Of a stretch of 64,000 nucleotides of DNA, positions 40,979-49,856 are shown piece after piece. The position numbers and the translations under genes were made by a program. The notes below the pieces were generated by a model, which was not told where the DNA came from, made no database searches, and was given only the letters and a program-made list of their open reading frames with translations. Location: positions 1-64,000 of IMG/VR virus record IMGVR_UViG_3300031578_000013. One strand, given 5' to 3'. Numbering within the stretch: position 1 is the stretch's first letter; the number at the start of each line of letters is the position of its first letter. The DNA is from a virus.

Positions 40979-41688
40979 CCACAAGAGTTTGCACGCAGTG
41001 TGGTGTAGAGAAAGACGTGGGTTTATTTTATATAGAAAATAGGAGTAAAAAACCAAGATCGACGTGTATTAAATGTACCAGTTCCGCATGCAAACGATAC
41101 CGAGAAAACAATGCAGATGTATTAAAGGAACACGCAAAATTATATCGGTGCGCCAACAAGCAGGAGATATCGGAACGCAGTAAAGTGTATCGTATGCAGA
41201 ATTCTGAGTTACTAAAACAAAAGAAACGAGAACGGTTTGCAGCAAATTCCGAAGTATTGAATGCAAGACATAGAGCAAAGCATCAACAAAATAAAGATTA
41301 CGACAACGCAAAAACCAAAGAATATCGTGATGCAAATAGAGAAAAAATCAGGGTGTCGGATAGAGCATATTATCTCAATCCAATACGCCAAGCAAAAACA
41401 AAATGGTATAGTCATAATCGGAGGCAGAGAATTTTGAATAGTGATGCATCTCTTACGGTAAAACAGTGGATGAGAATTATAGAGATGCAGAATAACAAAT
41501 GTTCCAATTGTGGGCGTATGTTCGGTGAACATCTAAAACCAACAAGGGATCACATCATTCCTGTATCGCTTGGAGGAGGCTTGACGTTTGGTAACGTTCA
41601 GGCACTTTGCCACTCGTGCAACTGTAAGAAGAGTAGTAGCGTCATATTCACAAGAGCATTAAATGAATTGCTGGTGAACCCATGCTAA
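40975..41688 (+). CDS. HNH endonuclease, intact motif
   Basis: 237 residues: N-terminal CTQC...CIKC zinc motif, a long basic repeat-rich helical middle, and a C-terminal HNH with CSNC, RDHIIPVSLGG and NVQALCHSCN. Same design as the gene at 11733 but with the catalytic His kept. Sits between the Nudix and helicase genes, with ATGA and 7-base overlaps. Confidence 0.85.
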   Translation: MTTRVCTQCGVEKDVGLFYIENRSKKPRSTCIKCTSSACKRYRENNADVLKEHAKLYRCANKQEISERSKVYRMQNSELLKQKKRERFAANSEVLNARHRAKHQQNKDYDNAKTKEYRDANREKIRVSDRAYYLNPIRQAKTKWYSHNRRQRILNSDASLTVKQWMRIIEMQNNKCSNCGRMFGEHLKPTRDHIIPVSLGGGLTFGNVQALCHSCNCKKSSSVIFTRALNELLVNPC

Positions 41689-43364
41689 CCCTTCGTCCAT
41701 ATCAACAGAAAGCAATACGAGACTTATTTGAGTTTTGGGAGTCTGATAAAGGAAATAACGCCGTCGTGGTCATGCCAACGGGATCTGGGAAAAGTTTATT
41801 AATCGCAGATTTCTGTAGACAGGTGGGTTTAGAAAATCCACTTGTAAGAATACTAATCGTTACTCACTCAAGAGAACTCGTTTGGCAAAACGAAAAGGAA
41901 TTAAAGTTATATTGGCCAGAAGCAATAACTGGTATATATTCGGCTGGTCTTAAATCAAGGGACACGGATAAACCAATTCTTTTTTGTGGAATTCAAAGCG
42001 TCTATAACAAAGCATTCGAGTTTGGGAAGATAGATATTGTCGTGATTGACGAGTGTCATGCGATTTCAAGAAAGGCGGGTTCGCGGTATCAGCAATTCTT
42101 TAAAGATTTGCGTATTGCCAACCCGAATGTTGTGATTTGGGGATGCACCGCAACACCATTCAGATTGGAGAGCGGTTTAATACACGAAGGCAAAGATGCC
42201 ATATTTGATGAAATCGTGCATGTAACAGAGATCAAAAATCTTATTAAAGATGGGTTTCTCGTTCCGTTGATATCAAAGGGTGGTATGAGATCAATTGACT
42301 TGACAAATGTAAAAATAAAGGCTGGCGAGTACGATGCAAAAGATTTAGCATATGCCGCAGACGATCCAATACTTGTAAAACTTGCAGTAGAGGAGATTGT
42401 GACGTGTGGAGAAAAGCGTAAATCGTGGATTATATTTGCGGCTGGCGTTGCACATGCTGAACACATTGTAAGTGCGCTGCAATGGCGTGGTATTGACTGT
42501 CACCTTATTACTGGTGAAACCCCACTGGATGAGCGCGATAGAGTCATCTCAAAATTCAGAGCGGGTAAGTTGAGATGTATTGTAAACATTGGCGTTCTCA
42601 CTACAGGGTTCAATGCCCCTTGCACGGATTTGATAGCACTTCTATTTTCGACATTATCTACTGGAAAATATATACAAGTCTGTGGGCGAGGTATGAGAAC
42701 ACATACAGGCAAAAGAGATTGTTTGTTGTTAGATTTTGGTGGCAACATTTTAAAACACGGACTTATTGATGAACTTGATCCCGTAAGAAAAAAAGATATA
42801 TTGTGCATGCCTATGGCAACCCCTCCCATGAAACAGTGCGAAAGATGTAATGCAATTGTTCATCCGAGAGTTTTGATATGTCCAGTTTGCGAACAGGCAT
42901 TCCCGGTAATATCTCCGCATGGAACTACCGCATACGAAGGGCCGGTTCTCTCTACGCAAGTTCTACCATTCATAGTAGAAGTGAAAGACCAGTGGATAAG
43001 CAGGCACAAGAAACAAGGAGGCAAGGACTCAGTCAAGGTTGCATTTTATGACTCGATTGAAAAAGAGTATGCGTTGTGGTTAGCACTTGATCACGGAGGA
43101 TACGCTTCCGAAAAAGCAAGAGCACTTGTTAAACAATTTGGGGGTAGTGCCACAACCGTTGACATGGCATTGAAAGAACAATTCACCTGGAAGAAAGCAA
43201 CGCACATCCGCGTAAGAAAAGAAGGCAAATTCTTTCGTATAGATGGGTTTGTGTTTGCACCCAGAGTATTGCAGCAGACAATTCATACGCAGCAACAAAC
43301 CATTGGTGGTGGCGTACCGATTGACGATCAATTTTGGAATGAAAAAATAAGGAGAAAAGTATGA
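41682..43364 (+). CDS. SF2 DNA helicase
   Basis: 560 residues. Motif I MPTGSGKS (31-38), Ia VTHSREL, motif II DECH (123-126), III GCTATP, V/VI ending in QVCGRGMR, then a zinc motif CERCNAIVHPRVLICPVC. The C-terminal 150 residues hold an extra domain. DEAD/DEAH-type helicase of phage replication modules. Coupled to the VRR-NUC gene by ATGA. Confidence 0.85.
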   Translation: MLTLRPYQQKAIRDLFEFWESDKGNNAVVVMPTGSGKSLLIADFCRQVGLENPLVRILIVTHSRELVWQNEKELKLYWPEAITGIYSAGLKSRDTDKPILFCGIQSVYNKAFEFGKIDIVVIDECHAISRKAGSRYQQFFKDLRIANPNVVIWGCTATPFRLESGLIHEGKDAIFDEIVHVTEIKNLIKDGFLVPLISKGGMRSIDLTNVKIKAGEYDAKDLAYAADDPILVKLAVEEIVTCGEKRKSWIIFAAGVAHAEHIVSALQWRGIDCHLITGETPLDERDRVISKFRAGKLRCIVNIGVLTTGFNAPCTDLIALLFSTLSTGKYIQVCGRGMRTHTGKRDCLLLDFGGNILKHGLIDELDPVRKKDILCMPMATPPMKQCERCNAIVHPRVLICPVCEQAFPVISPHGTTAYEGPVLSTQVLPFIVEVKDQWISRHKKQGGKDSVKVAFYDSIEKEYALWLALDHGGYASEKARALVKQFGGSATTVDMALKEQFTWKKATHIRVRKEGKFFRIDGFVFAPRVLQQTIHTQQQTIGGGVPIDDQFWNEKIRRKV

Positions 43365-43690
43365 GCGACGAGCACTCGGGGCAATCGGGGTTTGTTCGGT
43401 GGTTTCGTAATAAATATCCAAGCATCTTAATTTTTGCCATCCCTAACGGAAGTTACAGGGATATGTCAACTGCGAAGAAATTAAAAAAAGAGGGGGTTGT
43501 TTCGGGTGTCCCCGACTTGTATGTACCGAAGTACCATTTATGGATTGAGATGAAGCGCAAAGAGGGCGGCGTGTTATCAGAGGAACAAAAGGCAATGCAT
43601 CACTACTTAACTATGATAGGGGATACGGTAATAGTTGGTTACGGTGCAGAAGACGCAAGCCGCAAAGTTTTAGGGGTGATTGGATGGTAA
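43361..43690 (+). CDS. VRR-NUC nuclease
   Basis: 109 residues: early Glu/Gln region, PNGSYRD, VVSGVPDLYV (catalytic Asp), and LWIEMKRKEGG (E-x-K), the stand-alone virus-type VRR-NUC layout. Holliday-junction or flap-type endonuclease activity is known for the family. It follows the helicase, a common phage pairing. Confidence 0.85.
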   Translation: MSDEHSGQSGFVRWFRNKYPSILIFAIPNGSYRDMSTAKKLKKEGVVSGVPDLYVPKYHLWIEMKRKEGGVLSEEQKAMHHYLTMIGDTVIVGYGAEDASRKVLGVIGW

Positions 43691-44745
43691 TCGTAATTGA
43701 AGGGGATTGTCTTGATGTCATGAAGATGTTTGATAATGATATGTTCGACTCCATCGTGACTGATCCACCAGCAGGGATTTCATTCATGGGAAAAAAGTGG
43801 GATCATGACAAAGGTGGGCGTAACCAGTGGATAGCGTGGATGACAACCGTTGCTACCGAATGTCTGCGTGTCATTAAACCCGGTGGACACGCATTGGTAT
43901 GGTCTATTCCGAGAACGAGCCATTGGACTGCTACAGCGTGGGAAAATGCGGGGTGGGAATGTCGCGACAAAATTGTACATATTTTCGGAAGTGGGTTTCC
44001 GAAAAGTTTAAATATAAGTAAATCTTTGGATGCGATGTTGGGAGCAGAGCGGGAAGTTATTGGGAATAGAACGAGAGTATATGGTTACGAGAAGGACTAT
44101 CACAATTCGTTTGATAATGCATTGTTTGATGTGGGAAACAATAATAAAATTACCGCTCCCACAACAGACATTGCTAAACTTTTTGACGGCTACGGCACCT
44201 CACTCAAACCGGCGCACGAAGATTGGTTGCTCTTTCGTAAACCATTGGCGGGCACAGTCGCGCAGAACGTTTTAAAATATGGCGTGGGTGGGATTAACAT
44301 TGACGGGTGTAGGGTTGAGTTAAACGGAGAAAAGCCATTCCACTATCCAAACGGTGCGGGGGGTAGCGATCCTAATCATATGTGGCGAGGTAGAGAGAAG
44401 GGAGATGGTGACATTCCGCAGATGGGGAATGACAAAGGACGTTTCCCTGCGAATTTAATTCTTGACGATAGTGAATGTGTGAGGGAGTTGTTTCCACATA
44501 GCAAATCTGGGGCAATGACAAAGCCATATGTTTATACAAATACGGGCCATTCGTTAGGTAAGCCTGCAGGTTCCACAAAAACACTTTGTGAATCAAGTGA
44601 AGGTTCCGCAGCCCGTTTCTTCTATTGTGCGAAGGCGAGCAGAAGCGAAAGATCAGAAGGATGCGAAGAGTTTTATACTTTAAACAGCAATATATCTACA
44701 GATGACATAAACGAGATTGTTAAAATACTCGCTTTTGTTACATAA
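43684..44745 (+). CDS. DNA methyltransferase, N-terminal fragment of a split gene
   Basis: 353 residues. Motif IV-type DPPAGISFMGKKWD (about 28-41) and the phage-methylase end RFFYCAKASRSER are present, but the SAM-binding motif I and the HPTVKP motif, which in this beta-type order come last, are missing. They are found in the short ORF at 45455 beyond an HNH gene. The two pieces together make one normal N4/N6-type methyltransferase. Confidence 0.8.
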   Translation: MVIVIEGDCLDVMKMFDNDMFDSIVTDPPAGISFMGKKWDHDKGGRNQWIAWMTTVATECLRVIKPGGHALVWSIPRTSHWTATAWENAGWECRDKIVHIFGSGFPKSLNISKSLDAMLGAEREVIGNRTRVYGYEKDYHNSFDNALFDVGNNNKITAPTTDIAKLFDGYGTSLKPAHEDWLLFRKPLAGTVAQNVLKYGVGGINIDGCRVELNGEKPFHYPNGAGGSDPNHMWRGREKGDGDIPQMGNDKGRFPANLILDDSECVRELFPHSKSGAMTKPYVYTNTGHSLGKPAGSTKTLCESSEGSAARFFYCAKASRSERSEGCEEFYTLNSNISTDDINEIVKILAFVT

Positions 44746-44754
44746 GGTAATATT

Positions 44755-45453
44755 ATGGGTAAGCGAACGGTTTTTAAAAAATATATAATAAAAAAATGTA
44801 TTTTTTGTGGTGTTGATATACTAAAACGCTCAAATGAAAGCATCAATACCTATTATAAACGAAAGTTTTGCAAATTGTCTTGCCAACATCAATGGAATGC
44901 GAAAAATAAAAGTAGCGATGTCAAATGTGATTTTTGTGGAATTTTATTAAGACGGAGAAACAGTGGCATCGGGGTTCATAATTTTTGTTCAGAACGTTGC
45001 CAATATAAATATTATTCTCAAACTCACACAAAAATCGCTTCGTGTAATTGGTGTGGGAAATCATTTACTAAAAAATTATCGGATCGTAAAACCAAAAGAG
45101 TATTTTGTACACGAAAATGCATGGGTGAGTGGCAATCTAAATATGTTATAGGAGAATTGTCCCCCAGTTGGAATGGGGGATCGTCTTCACTGAATCGTAG
45201 AATACGTAGTTTGGTGAAATATGTTACTTGGATGAAACGAGTTTATAATAGGGATAATTATACCTGTCAAGTGTGCGGAGATGCAGTTGGTGGAAATTTA
45301 AATGTGCACCATATTAAATCTCTTTCAAAAATTATCAAAGATTGTGGTATAAAATGTATTGCAGATGCCATCATTTGTTCCGAGTTGTGGGATATAGAAA
45401 ATGGTGTAACAGTTTGTAAAAAATGTCATGCAATTAAACACAGGAGGAAATAG
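44755..45453 (+). CDS. HNH homing-type endonuclease splitting a methyltransferase gene
   Basis: 232 residues with three C-x2-C/FC..C zinc-finger units (CIFC...FCKLSC, CDFC...FCSERC, CNWC...FCTRKC) and a C-terminal HNH: CQVCGD, NVHHIKSLSK and CKKCHAIKHR. AT-rich compared with its host gene. Located exactly between the two halves of the methyltransferase, with no intron or intein splice signature seen. Confidence 0.85.
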   Translation: MGKRTVFKKYIIKKCIFCGVDILKRSNESINTYYKRKFCKLSCQHQWNAKNKSSDVKCDFCGILLRRRNSGIGVHNFCSERCQYKYYSQTHTKIASCNWCGKSFTKKLSDRKTKRVFCTRKCMGEWQSKYVIGELSPSWNGGSSSLNRRIRSLVKYVTWMKRVYNRDNYTCQVCGDAVGGNLNVHHIKSLSKIIKDCGIKCIADAIICSELWDIENGVTVCKKCHAIKHRRK

Positions 45454-45454
45454 A

Positions 45455-45727
45455 ATGATAATATCAAAAGAGCAATACAATAAACTTCCAAAAAATTTAC
45501 AAGATTGCTTTGAACCTATGAAAAATATTCATCCTACGGTCAAACCCATTGCCCTCTGCAGATACCTCTGCCGTCTCATCACACCCCCAAAGGGATTAAT
45601 CCTTGATCCTTTCGCGGGTTCTGGTTCCACTGGGGTTGCTGCTACTAATGAAGGGTTTGAAAGTATCCTGATTGAGTTAGAACATACATCGTGTGAAACT
45701 GCACGAATGAGGAATGGCTTACATTGA
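45455..45727 (+). CDS. DNA methyltransferase, C-terminal fragment of a split gene
   Basis: 90 residues. NIHPTVKP (about 24-31) and LDPFAGSGSTGVAA (SAM-binding motif I). An ideal RBS AGGAGG sits upstream of ATG 45455, so this half is translated on its own, probably to reassemble with the N-terminal half. Confidence 0.8.
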   Translation: MIISKEQYNKLPKNLQDCFEPMKNIHPTVKPIALCRYLCRLITPPKGLILDPFAGSGSTGVAATNEGFESILIELEHTSCETARMRNGLH

Positions 45728-45751
45728 TGAATACCGCAACGGAGCAAAACA

Positions 45752-46513
45752 ATGATTGAACCAAACCGAATATACTGCGGGGATAATGTAAAAGTAATGC
45801 AAGATATCCCAGACGAAAGTATTGATCTGACGGTAACATCCCCACCATATGACAAACTGCGAATATATCAAGGCTATTCCTTTGATTTTGCACGAGTAGC
45901 ACAGGAGTTATATCGTATAACAAAGAAGGGTGGTGTTGTTGTCTGGGTTGTTGGTGATGCCACAATTAAAGGAAGTGAAAGTGGAACTTCTTTTAGACAG
46001 GCACTTCATTTTAAAGAGATTGGATTCAATCTGCATGATACGATGATCTATGCGAAGAATAGCTATATGCCACTTACACACAATAGGTATGAGCAAGCGT
46101 TTGACTATATGTTTGCTTTCAGTAAAGGGAAACCCAACATATTCAATGCTATAAAAATACCTTCGGTTACCGCAGGGACAACCCGCAACCGTGGTGGTAG
46201 CAAGGCAAAAGAAGTCACATATTCAGAACGAGTGAGAAATGAAAAAACCGTGGTGTCTACGACAAAGCAGCATCCGAATATATTCTATTATGATGTCGGA
46301 AAAAATGATAAAACAGAACATAATGCACCATTCCCAGAACGGTTAGCAAATGATCACATCCTCTCTTGGAGCAACGAAGGTGACATTGTTTTAGATCCGT
46401 TCAATGGTTCTGGGACAACTACAAAAATGGCAAAGAAAAACAATCGCAAATTTATCGGAATCGACATCTCTCAACAATATTGTGATAATGCTATGGCACG
46501 ATTAGAAATGTGA
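45752..46513 (+). CDS. DNA methyltransferase (beta-type, N4/N6)
   Basis: 253 residues, complete: VTSPPYD (motif IV), then LDPFNGSGTTTKMAK near the end (motif I), the circularly ordered beta class. Likely protects viral DNA or acts as an orphan methylase; no restriction partner is seen. A gap and T-rich sequence follow. Confidence 0.85.
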   Translation: MIEPNRIYCGDNVKVMQDIPDESIDLTVTSPPYDKLRIYQGYSFDFARVAQELYRITKKGGVVVWVVGDATIKGSESGTSFRQALHFKEIGFNLHDTMIYAKNSYMPLTHNRYEQAFDYMFAFSKGKPNIFNAIKIPSVTAGTTRNRGGSKAKEVTYSERVRNEKTVVSTTKQHPNIFYYDVGKNDKTEHNAPFPERLANDHILSWSNEGDIVLDPFNGSGTTTKMAKKNNRKFIGIDISQQYCDNAMARLEM

Positions 46514-46548
46514 TTTTAACATCCCTCTTTTCCCAACACCCAAACACC

Positions 46549-46560
46549 TTTAAATATTAA
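46549..46560 (+). promoter_or_regulatory. TATA-box-like element
   Basis: TTTAAATATTAA about 25 bp upstream of ATG 46579; starts the next transcript. Confidence 0.5.
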
Positions 46561-46578
46561 TACAACTTATATTATAGT

Positions 46579-46728
46579 ATGACAAACTTTGTTATACGAA
46601 GGTTAGGTGAAGATGTATTTTTGGACATTACAGGTATCAAACATATCCTCGTGACTAACAGTGGAACCCGCGCCGAGATACAATTATCAGAGGGGGATGT
46701 TATGATGCTGCGGGAGGCATTGCGATGA
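46579..46728 (+). CDS. Small beta-rich protein
   Basis: 49 residues (MTNFVIRRLGEDVFLDITG start), first gene after a promoter. Unrecognised. Confidence 0.6.
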   Translation: MTNFVIRRLGEDVFLDITGIKHILVTNSGTRAEIQLSEGDVMMLREALR

Positions 46729-47009
46729 CAAACATTACGATGATGAAACTATGCCCGTTGATGAGCAGGGGGATACACCCGGCAGATTGTTATAGTCATT
46801 GTATGGCTTACATCCCCCCAACCGATCACTACTTCGCTTGCACCCTTGAACTCACAATAAAAAACTACAGCGAGTTATGCAAGTCAGAACGCTACATCGA
46901 AGCCCCAGATACCCCGCAGGAAATGACTTGTGATGGGTGTGAGTATTACAAGAAGATCCAGTGCACTCCCATTCCTGCACGGTGTAAACTTATGGAGAGG
47001 AAAACATGA
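46725..47009 (+). CDS. Small Cys-rich protein
   Basis: 94 residues with ten Cys or so in short spacing (CPLM, ADCYSHC, CDGCEYY, C). Metal binding likely. Confidence 0.6.
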   Translation: MTNITMMKLCPLMSRGIHPADCYSHCMAYIPPTDHYFACTLELTIKNYSELCKSERYIEAPDTPQEMTCDGCEYYKKIQCTPIPARCKLMERKT

Positions 47010-47338
47010 CATCTAAAACAGAAAACCTAACCATCCTCAATGTCCCGCGAACCGTAGCAGGAGTACTCGAAGTCCTGGCAGACTACCAACCCCACACAAT
47101 GCACGACATCGAACGCAAGTCCGACTTGCGACAACCCGAAGTAAGCCTTGCTATTGGAGGGGCATTAAGTGCGTATGTTACCGTGGAGGATGTGAAGCGA
47201 GTAACACCGGGTAGACCCGTTAAGATCGTAACAATGAAACACGAGGCATATGATGAGTATATCGACGCATGTCTTGCTTGCTTTGAAGCAGCGTATGATG
47301 TTGCGAAGGAGGCGGCGGGGGAGTTGCGAGGGAGATGA
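47006..47338 (+). CDS. Winged-helix DNA-binding protein
   Basis: 110 residues: HTMHDIERKSDLRQPEVSLAIG is a clear winged HTH (helix 2/3), and VTPGRPVKIVTM the wing, then a helical tail suited to dimerisation. ArsR-like regulator of unknown target. Confidence 0.75.
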   Translation: MTSKTENLTILNVPRTVAGVLEVLADYQPHTMHDIERKSDLRQPEVSLAIGGALSAYVTVEDVKRVTPGRPVKIVTMKHEAYDEYIDACLACFEAAYDVAKEAAGELRGR

Positions 47339-47688
47339 GAAATGATAATGCTCATATCGGAATTGTAGGAGCATTCGCGCTCTTTAGCGTGTCTATTGTT
47401 GCGATATTTTTTGGGGTTGCCGCGTATACAGTCATATCAAGTAGTTATCCGAGTTCCTATGATAACGTAACCATTCTTGACAAAACATCATATGATGTGT
47501 CACAAGGATTTTTTTCGTCCAGAGAAGGATTCTTTGTATTTACAGATAAAGGAAACTACGAGGTTGGAACTACTGGGAATGTTGCAGATGTATATGCATT
47601 GTATTCTCGTTTGAAGGTTGGACATACATATAACATAAAAGTATCTATGGGTTTGGTATTAGGAGCAGAGGAGGTGAAAGAGAGATGA
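47335..47688 (+). CDS. N-terminally anchored protein
   Basis: 117 residues: TM helix at about 9-33, then a beta-rich domain (VTILDKTSYD...VFTDKGNYEVG). Unrecognised. Confidence 0.65.
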   Translation: MRNDNAHIGIVGAFALFSVSIVAIFFGVAAYTVISSSYPSSYDNVTILDKTSYDVSQGFFSSREGFFVFTDKGNYEVGTTGNVADVYALYSRLKVGHTYNIKVSMGLVLGAEEVKER

Positions 47689-48089
47689 TCCAAAATCCCA
47701 TAGATGATTTCAACGAACAATACAAGAAAATACAAACGGATTATGATCAGGAAGAACTAGACGAACTCCGCGAGCGAGAGCATACCAGATGGCAATTGAA
47801 ATCCATAGCGGCGCGACTGGTTGGGTTTTTCATTAAAGTTTGGATTGCATATTGGATATTCTCACTTGCTTATATTGGGGCAAGAGAGTTGTGTAGACTT
47901 GATTATGCGTGGATTGGATTATATACAGTGTTGATATATTCGAGCTCGTGCATATGGATTATCTACGAAGCAATGTCCACAACGATATACAACCCAATTC
48001 GAGAGGATGCACAAAAAGGATTTGAAATCCTTGGTGGCAAACTCAAATGTGCGATAAAGGGTTGGAGAGAATGTAAGGTGGGGGAATAG
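47685..48089 (+). CDS. Two-TM protein
   Basis: 134 residues: charged N-terminus and hydrophobic helices at about 44-66 and 75-97, soluble end. Unrecognised. Confidence 0.65.
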   Translation: MIQNPIDDFNEQYKKIQTDYDQEELDELREREHTRWQLKSIAARLVGFFIKVWIAYWIFSLAYIGARELCRLDYAWIGLYTVLIYSSSCIWIIYEAMSTTIYNPIREDAQKGFEILGGKLKCAIKGWRECKVGE

Positions 48090-48091
48090 TA

Positions 48092-48244
48092 ATGAATGGA
48101 TTAAGAACGTACATAAAAAAATTAATTTGCTGGAAATGTCGTCACTACACCACATTCTCACATAAGTGTGTGTTTGATCCATCACCCCGCGAAGAAGATA
48201 ATACTTGTAAATTGTTTGAGCTAGATAGTGGGGGTTACGTGTGA
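48092..48244 (+). CDS. Small Cys-containing protein
   Basis: 50 residues: CWKCRHYTTFSHKC, then C; small zinc site. GTGGGGGAATAG upstream. Stop overlaps the next GTG. Confidence 0.55.
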   Translation: MNGLRTYIKKLICWKCRHYTTFSHKCVFDPSPREEDNTCKLFELDSGGYV

Positions 48245-48480
48245 CTCCTAATGTAGATACCATACCCACAAAATATTCCCTAACCATTCTGGGCTACACC
48301 ATCCCCTTAGAACCAGAACTGTTTGAAACACACGAAAAGATTGGATGGATATTATATGTCCTTATCTTTTTCTATACCTACACTATATTCAGTATCTTCT
48401 TGACTACTTACATTTGGTTGCTGGTGAATGTATTTGGATTCAGAGTTACTGGAACAATCCTTGGGATATGGGGGATGTGA
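48241..48480 (+). CDS. Two-TM protein
   Basis: 79 residues from GTG 48241; hydrophobic helices at about 35-58 and 60-78. Confidence 0.6.
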   Translation: MTPNVDTIPTKYSLTILGYTIPLEPELFETHEKIGWILYVLIFFYTYTIFSIFLTTYIWLLVNVFGFRVTGTILGIWGM

Positions 48481-48481
48481 G

Positions 48482-48691
48482 ATGACAGACTACTACGTTG
48501 TGATAATTGAGAACAAACATGATAATACATCCCGCAGCGTCTTAAAGAATTTCCTGCGCAAGCGAACAAAGGTAGATATGGGAATAACACAGATTTCAGC
48601 AGAGGGTAAAACAGCAAAGGAAATACTCACAACTCTTTTTAGGATCGTGCAGGCTAATCCCCACCAATTCATTGGTGGGATACAGCCGTAA
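48482..48691 (+). CDS. Small protein, unknown
   Basis: 69 residues from ATG 48482, basic centre. Last gene before a 278-base gap. Confidence 0.6.
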   Translation: MTDYYVVIIENKHDNTSRSVLKNFLRKRTKVDMGITQISAEGKTAKEILTTLFRIVQANPHQFIGGIQP

Positions 48692-48828
48692 TTCATGTCA
48701 ACCACAAACTTTATTGTTCGTGGGGTTCTATAATTAATTACAATTACAAAAGAACAAAGCGGAAGATGCTGGTTCTCACGATTTTCATGTTTCTTCACCT
48801 GAAATATGTAATTGTGTAATTTCAATAC

Positions 48829-48897
48829 CGGATTGGGGCTACAATCCGTTGGTGAAACTCCATAGATGCCCGTCAATTTATTGGCGGGAGTGGTCAC
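48829..48897 (+). ncRNA. Structured intergenic RNA candidate
   Basis: In the non-coding 48692-48969 stretch. Hairpin CGGATTG/CAATCCG (829-835/842-848, offsets from 48000), then GTGA/TCAC (852-855/894-897) plus ACT/AGT (857-859/889-891) enclosing hairpin CCCGTCAA/TTGGCGGG (869-876/881-888) with loop TTTA. All stems are perfect apart from one T-G pair. Some bases (GGTGAAACTCC) recall the cobalamin riboswitch, but other parts do not fit. Confidence 0.4.
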
Positions 48898-48931
48898 ATA
48901 ACCAACTTTTCCCAACCCCACAGCAAAGCCT

Positions 48932-48940
48932 TAATATACT
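48932..48940 (+). promoter_or_regulatory. TATA-box-like element
   Basis: TTAATATAC-like box about 30 bp ahead of ATG 48970. If it is the promoter of the next gene, the structured element lies upstream of it rather than in its leader. Confidence 0.4.
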
Positions 48941-48969
48941 CTTACTACAAACATATTATAGGTGACTCA

Positions 48970-49140
48970 ATGAGCATCACGACACAAGTTAGTTTCCCAA
49001 AAGAACGAGAAATCCAACTCTCGCGGATCTTCGCAAAGTGTCCCGATCTTGCCGAACTCGGCACTTCCGGGGCAATCTATAAGATCCTCTTCGATGCGAT
49101 GGATCGTATCATCCCGCTTGAAAAGAAAGGTGACGCATAA
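48970..49140 (+). CDS. Ribbon-helix-helix-like regulator
   Basis: 56 residues: TTQVSFPKEREIQLSRI then GTSGAIYKILFDAMDRI matches a beta-strand followed by two helices. A RHH fold is inferred; a small regulator is likely. Confidence 0.6.
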   Translation: MSITTQVSFPKEREIQLSRIFAKCPDLAELGTSGAIYKILFDAMDRIIPLEKKGDA

Positions 49141-49325
49141 TGATCCTCGATGAACAAGACTACACAATTGAATTCTCCCTTCTCATGCCCAACGCCCAGA
49201 AAACAACTTCCTACCCCATCACGGTAAAGGCATCGTGCATGGAGGAAGCCCTTACAAAAGCAAAGGCCAAGTGGGAAGAAATCACATCGCAGTATAGCGT
49301 TAAGATTAACGCGGTTAAGAAATAA
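49140..49325 (+). CDS. Small protein, unknown
   Basis: 61 residues, beta-alpha-beta (YPITVKASCMEEALTKAKAKW), the same outline as the gene at 24026. A T-rich tract follows. Confidence 0.6.
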   Translation: MILDEQDYTIEFSLLMPNAQKTTSYPITVKASCMEEALTKAKAKWEEITSQYSVKINAVKK

Positions 49326-49388
49326 CCGTTTCAATTTTTATTTTCTCTTTTAGGAATGTTTATTACATATTGCAGCATATTACTACAT

Positions 49389-49538
49389 ATGGTAACATTC
49401 TGTAAAGCGCGAACCGTAGCAAGGGGCGAAAAGATATTCCATGCTCCGAGGGATGCAGAGGGATATTTTGAGTGCACGGAGAAGCGCGATGAAGATGGGA
49501 TTTTGAAGGAAGTTGTTTTTAGGAAGTATGAGGTATGA
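49389..49538 (+). CDS. Small protein, unknown
   Basis: 49 residues from ATG 49389; a longer in-frame version from 49356 is hydrophobic and probably leader sequence. Basic and beta-rich. Confidence 0.5.
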   Translation: MVTFCKARTVARGEKIFHAPRDAEGYFECTEKRDEDGILKEVVFRKYEV

Positions 49539-49855
49539 CTGGCATACACGACTATTGGAAATCCAAGCGTCTGAACTATGATGATGTTTTATTCTCACAC
49601 ATAAAAGAACAAACCGCTTATATGGCAGATGTGGCTGGAGATAATGCTAGACAGTGTAAAGATAAAAATTCCGAAGAGTATCACTACTGGGCTGCATTCT
49701 CTGATATAGTGGGGAAATTCAATTCGCTGGCGGCATCGGAACACGTCGGGGAATTCGCGTTGGGAAAAAATCGTATTAAAGGTATGCTTGATGCAATGAA
49801 TGTAATTTGCAACGGGGTATCGAAAGGGGATTTTTCAATCGGGGAACGATCATAA
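49535..49855 (+). CDS. Small helical protein
   Basis: 106 residues, helical, one Cys near the C-terminus. ATGA overlap with the previous gene. Precedes the RecA-like gene by one base. Confidence 0.6.
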   Translation: MTGIHDYWKSKRLNYDDVLFSHIKEQTAYMADVAGDNARQCKDKNSEEYHYWAAFSDIVGKFNSLAASEHVGEFALGKNRIKGMLDAMNVICNGVSKGDFSIGERS

Positions 49856-49856
49856 T

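Noticed and set aside
44745-45455. Intein or group I intron in the methyltransferase
   Set aside because: The first half ends in a stop, the second has its own RBS and ATG, and no intein termini or intron core motifs were found.
43684-46513. Restriction-modification system
   Set aside because: Two methyltransferases are present, but no restriction endonuclease of RM type; the neighbouring HNH gene is of homing type and splits the methylase.
48829-48897. Cobalamin (B12) riboswitch
   Set aside because: Only GGTGAAACTCC and a GC-rich hairpin resemble the core; the conserved downstream box and a B12-related gene are missing.
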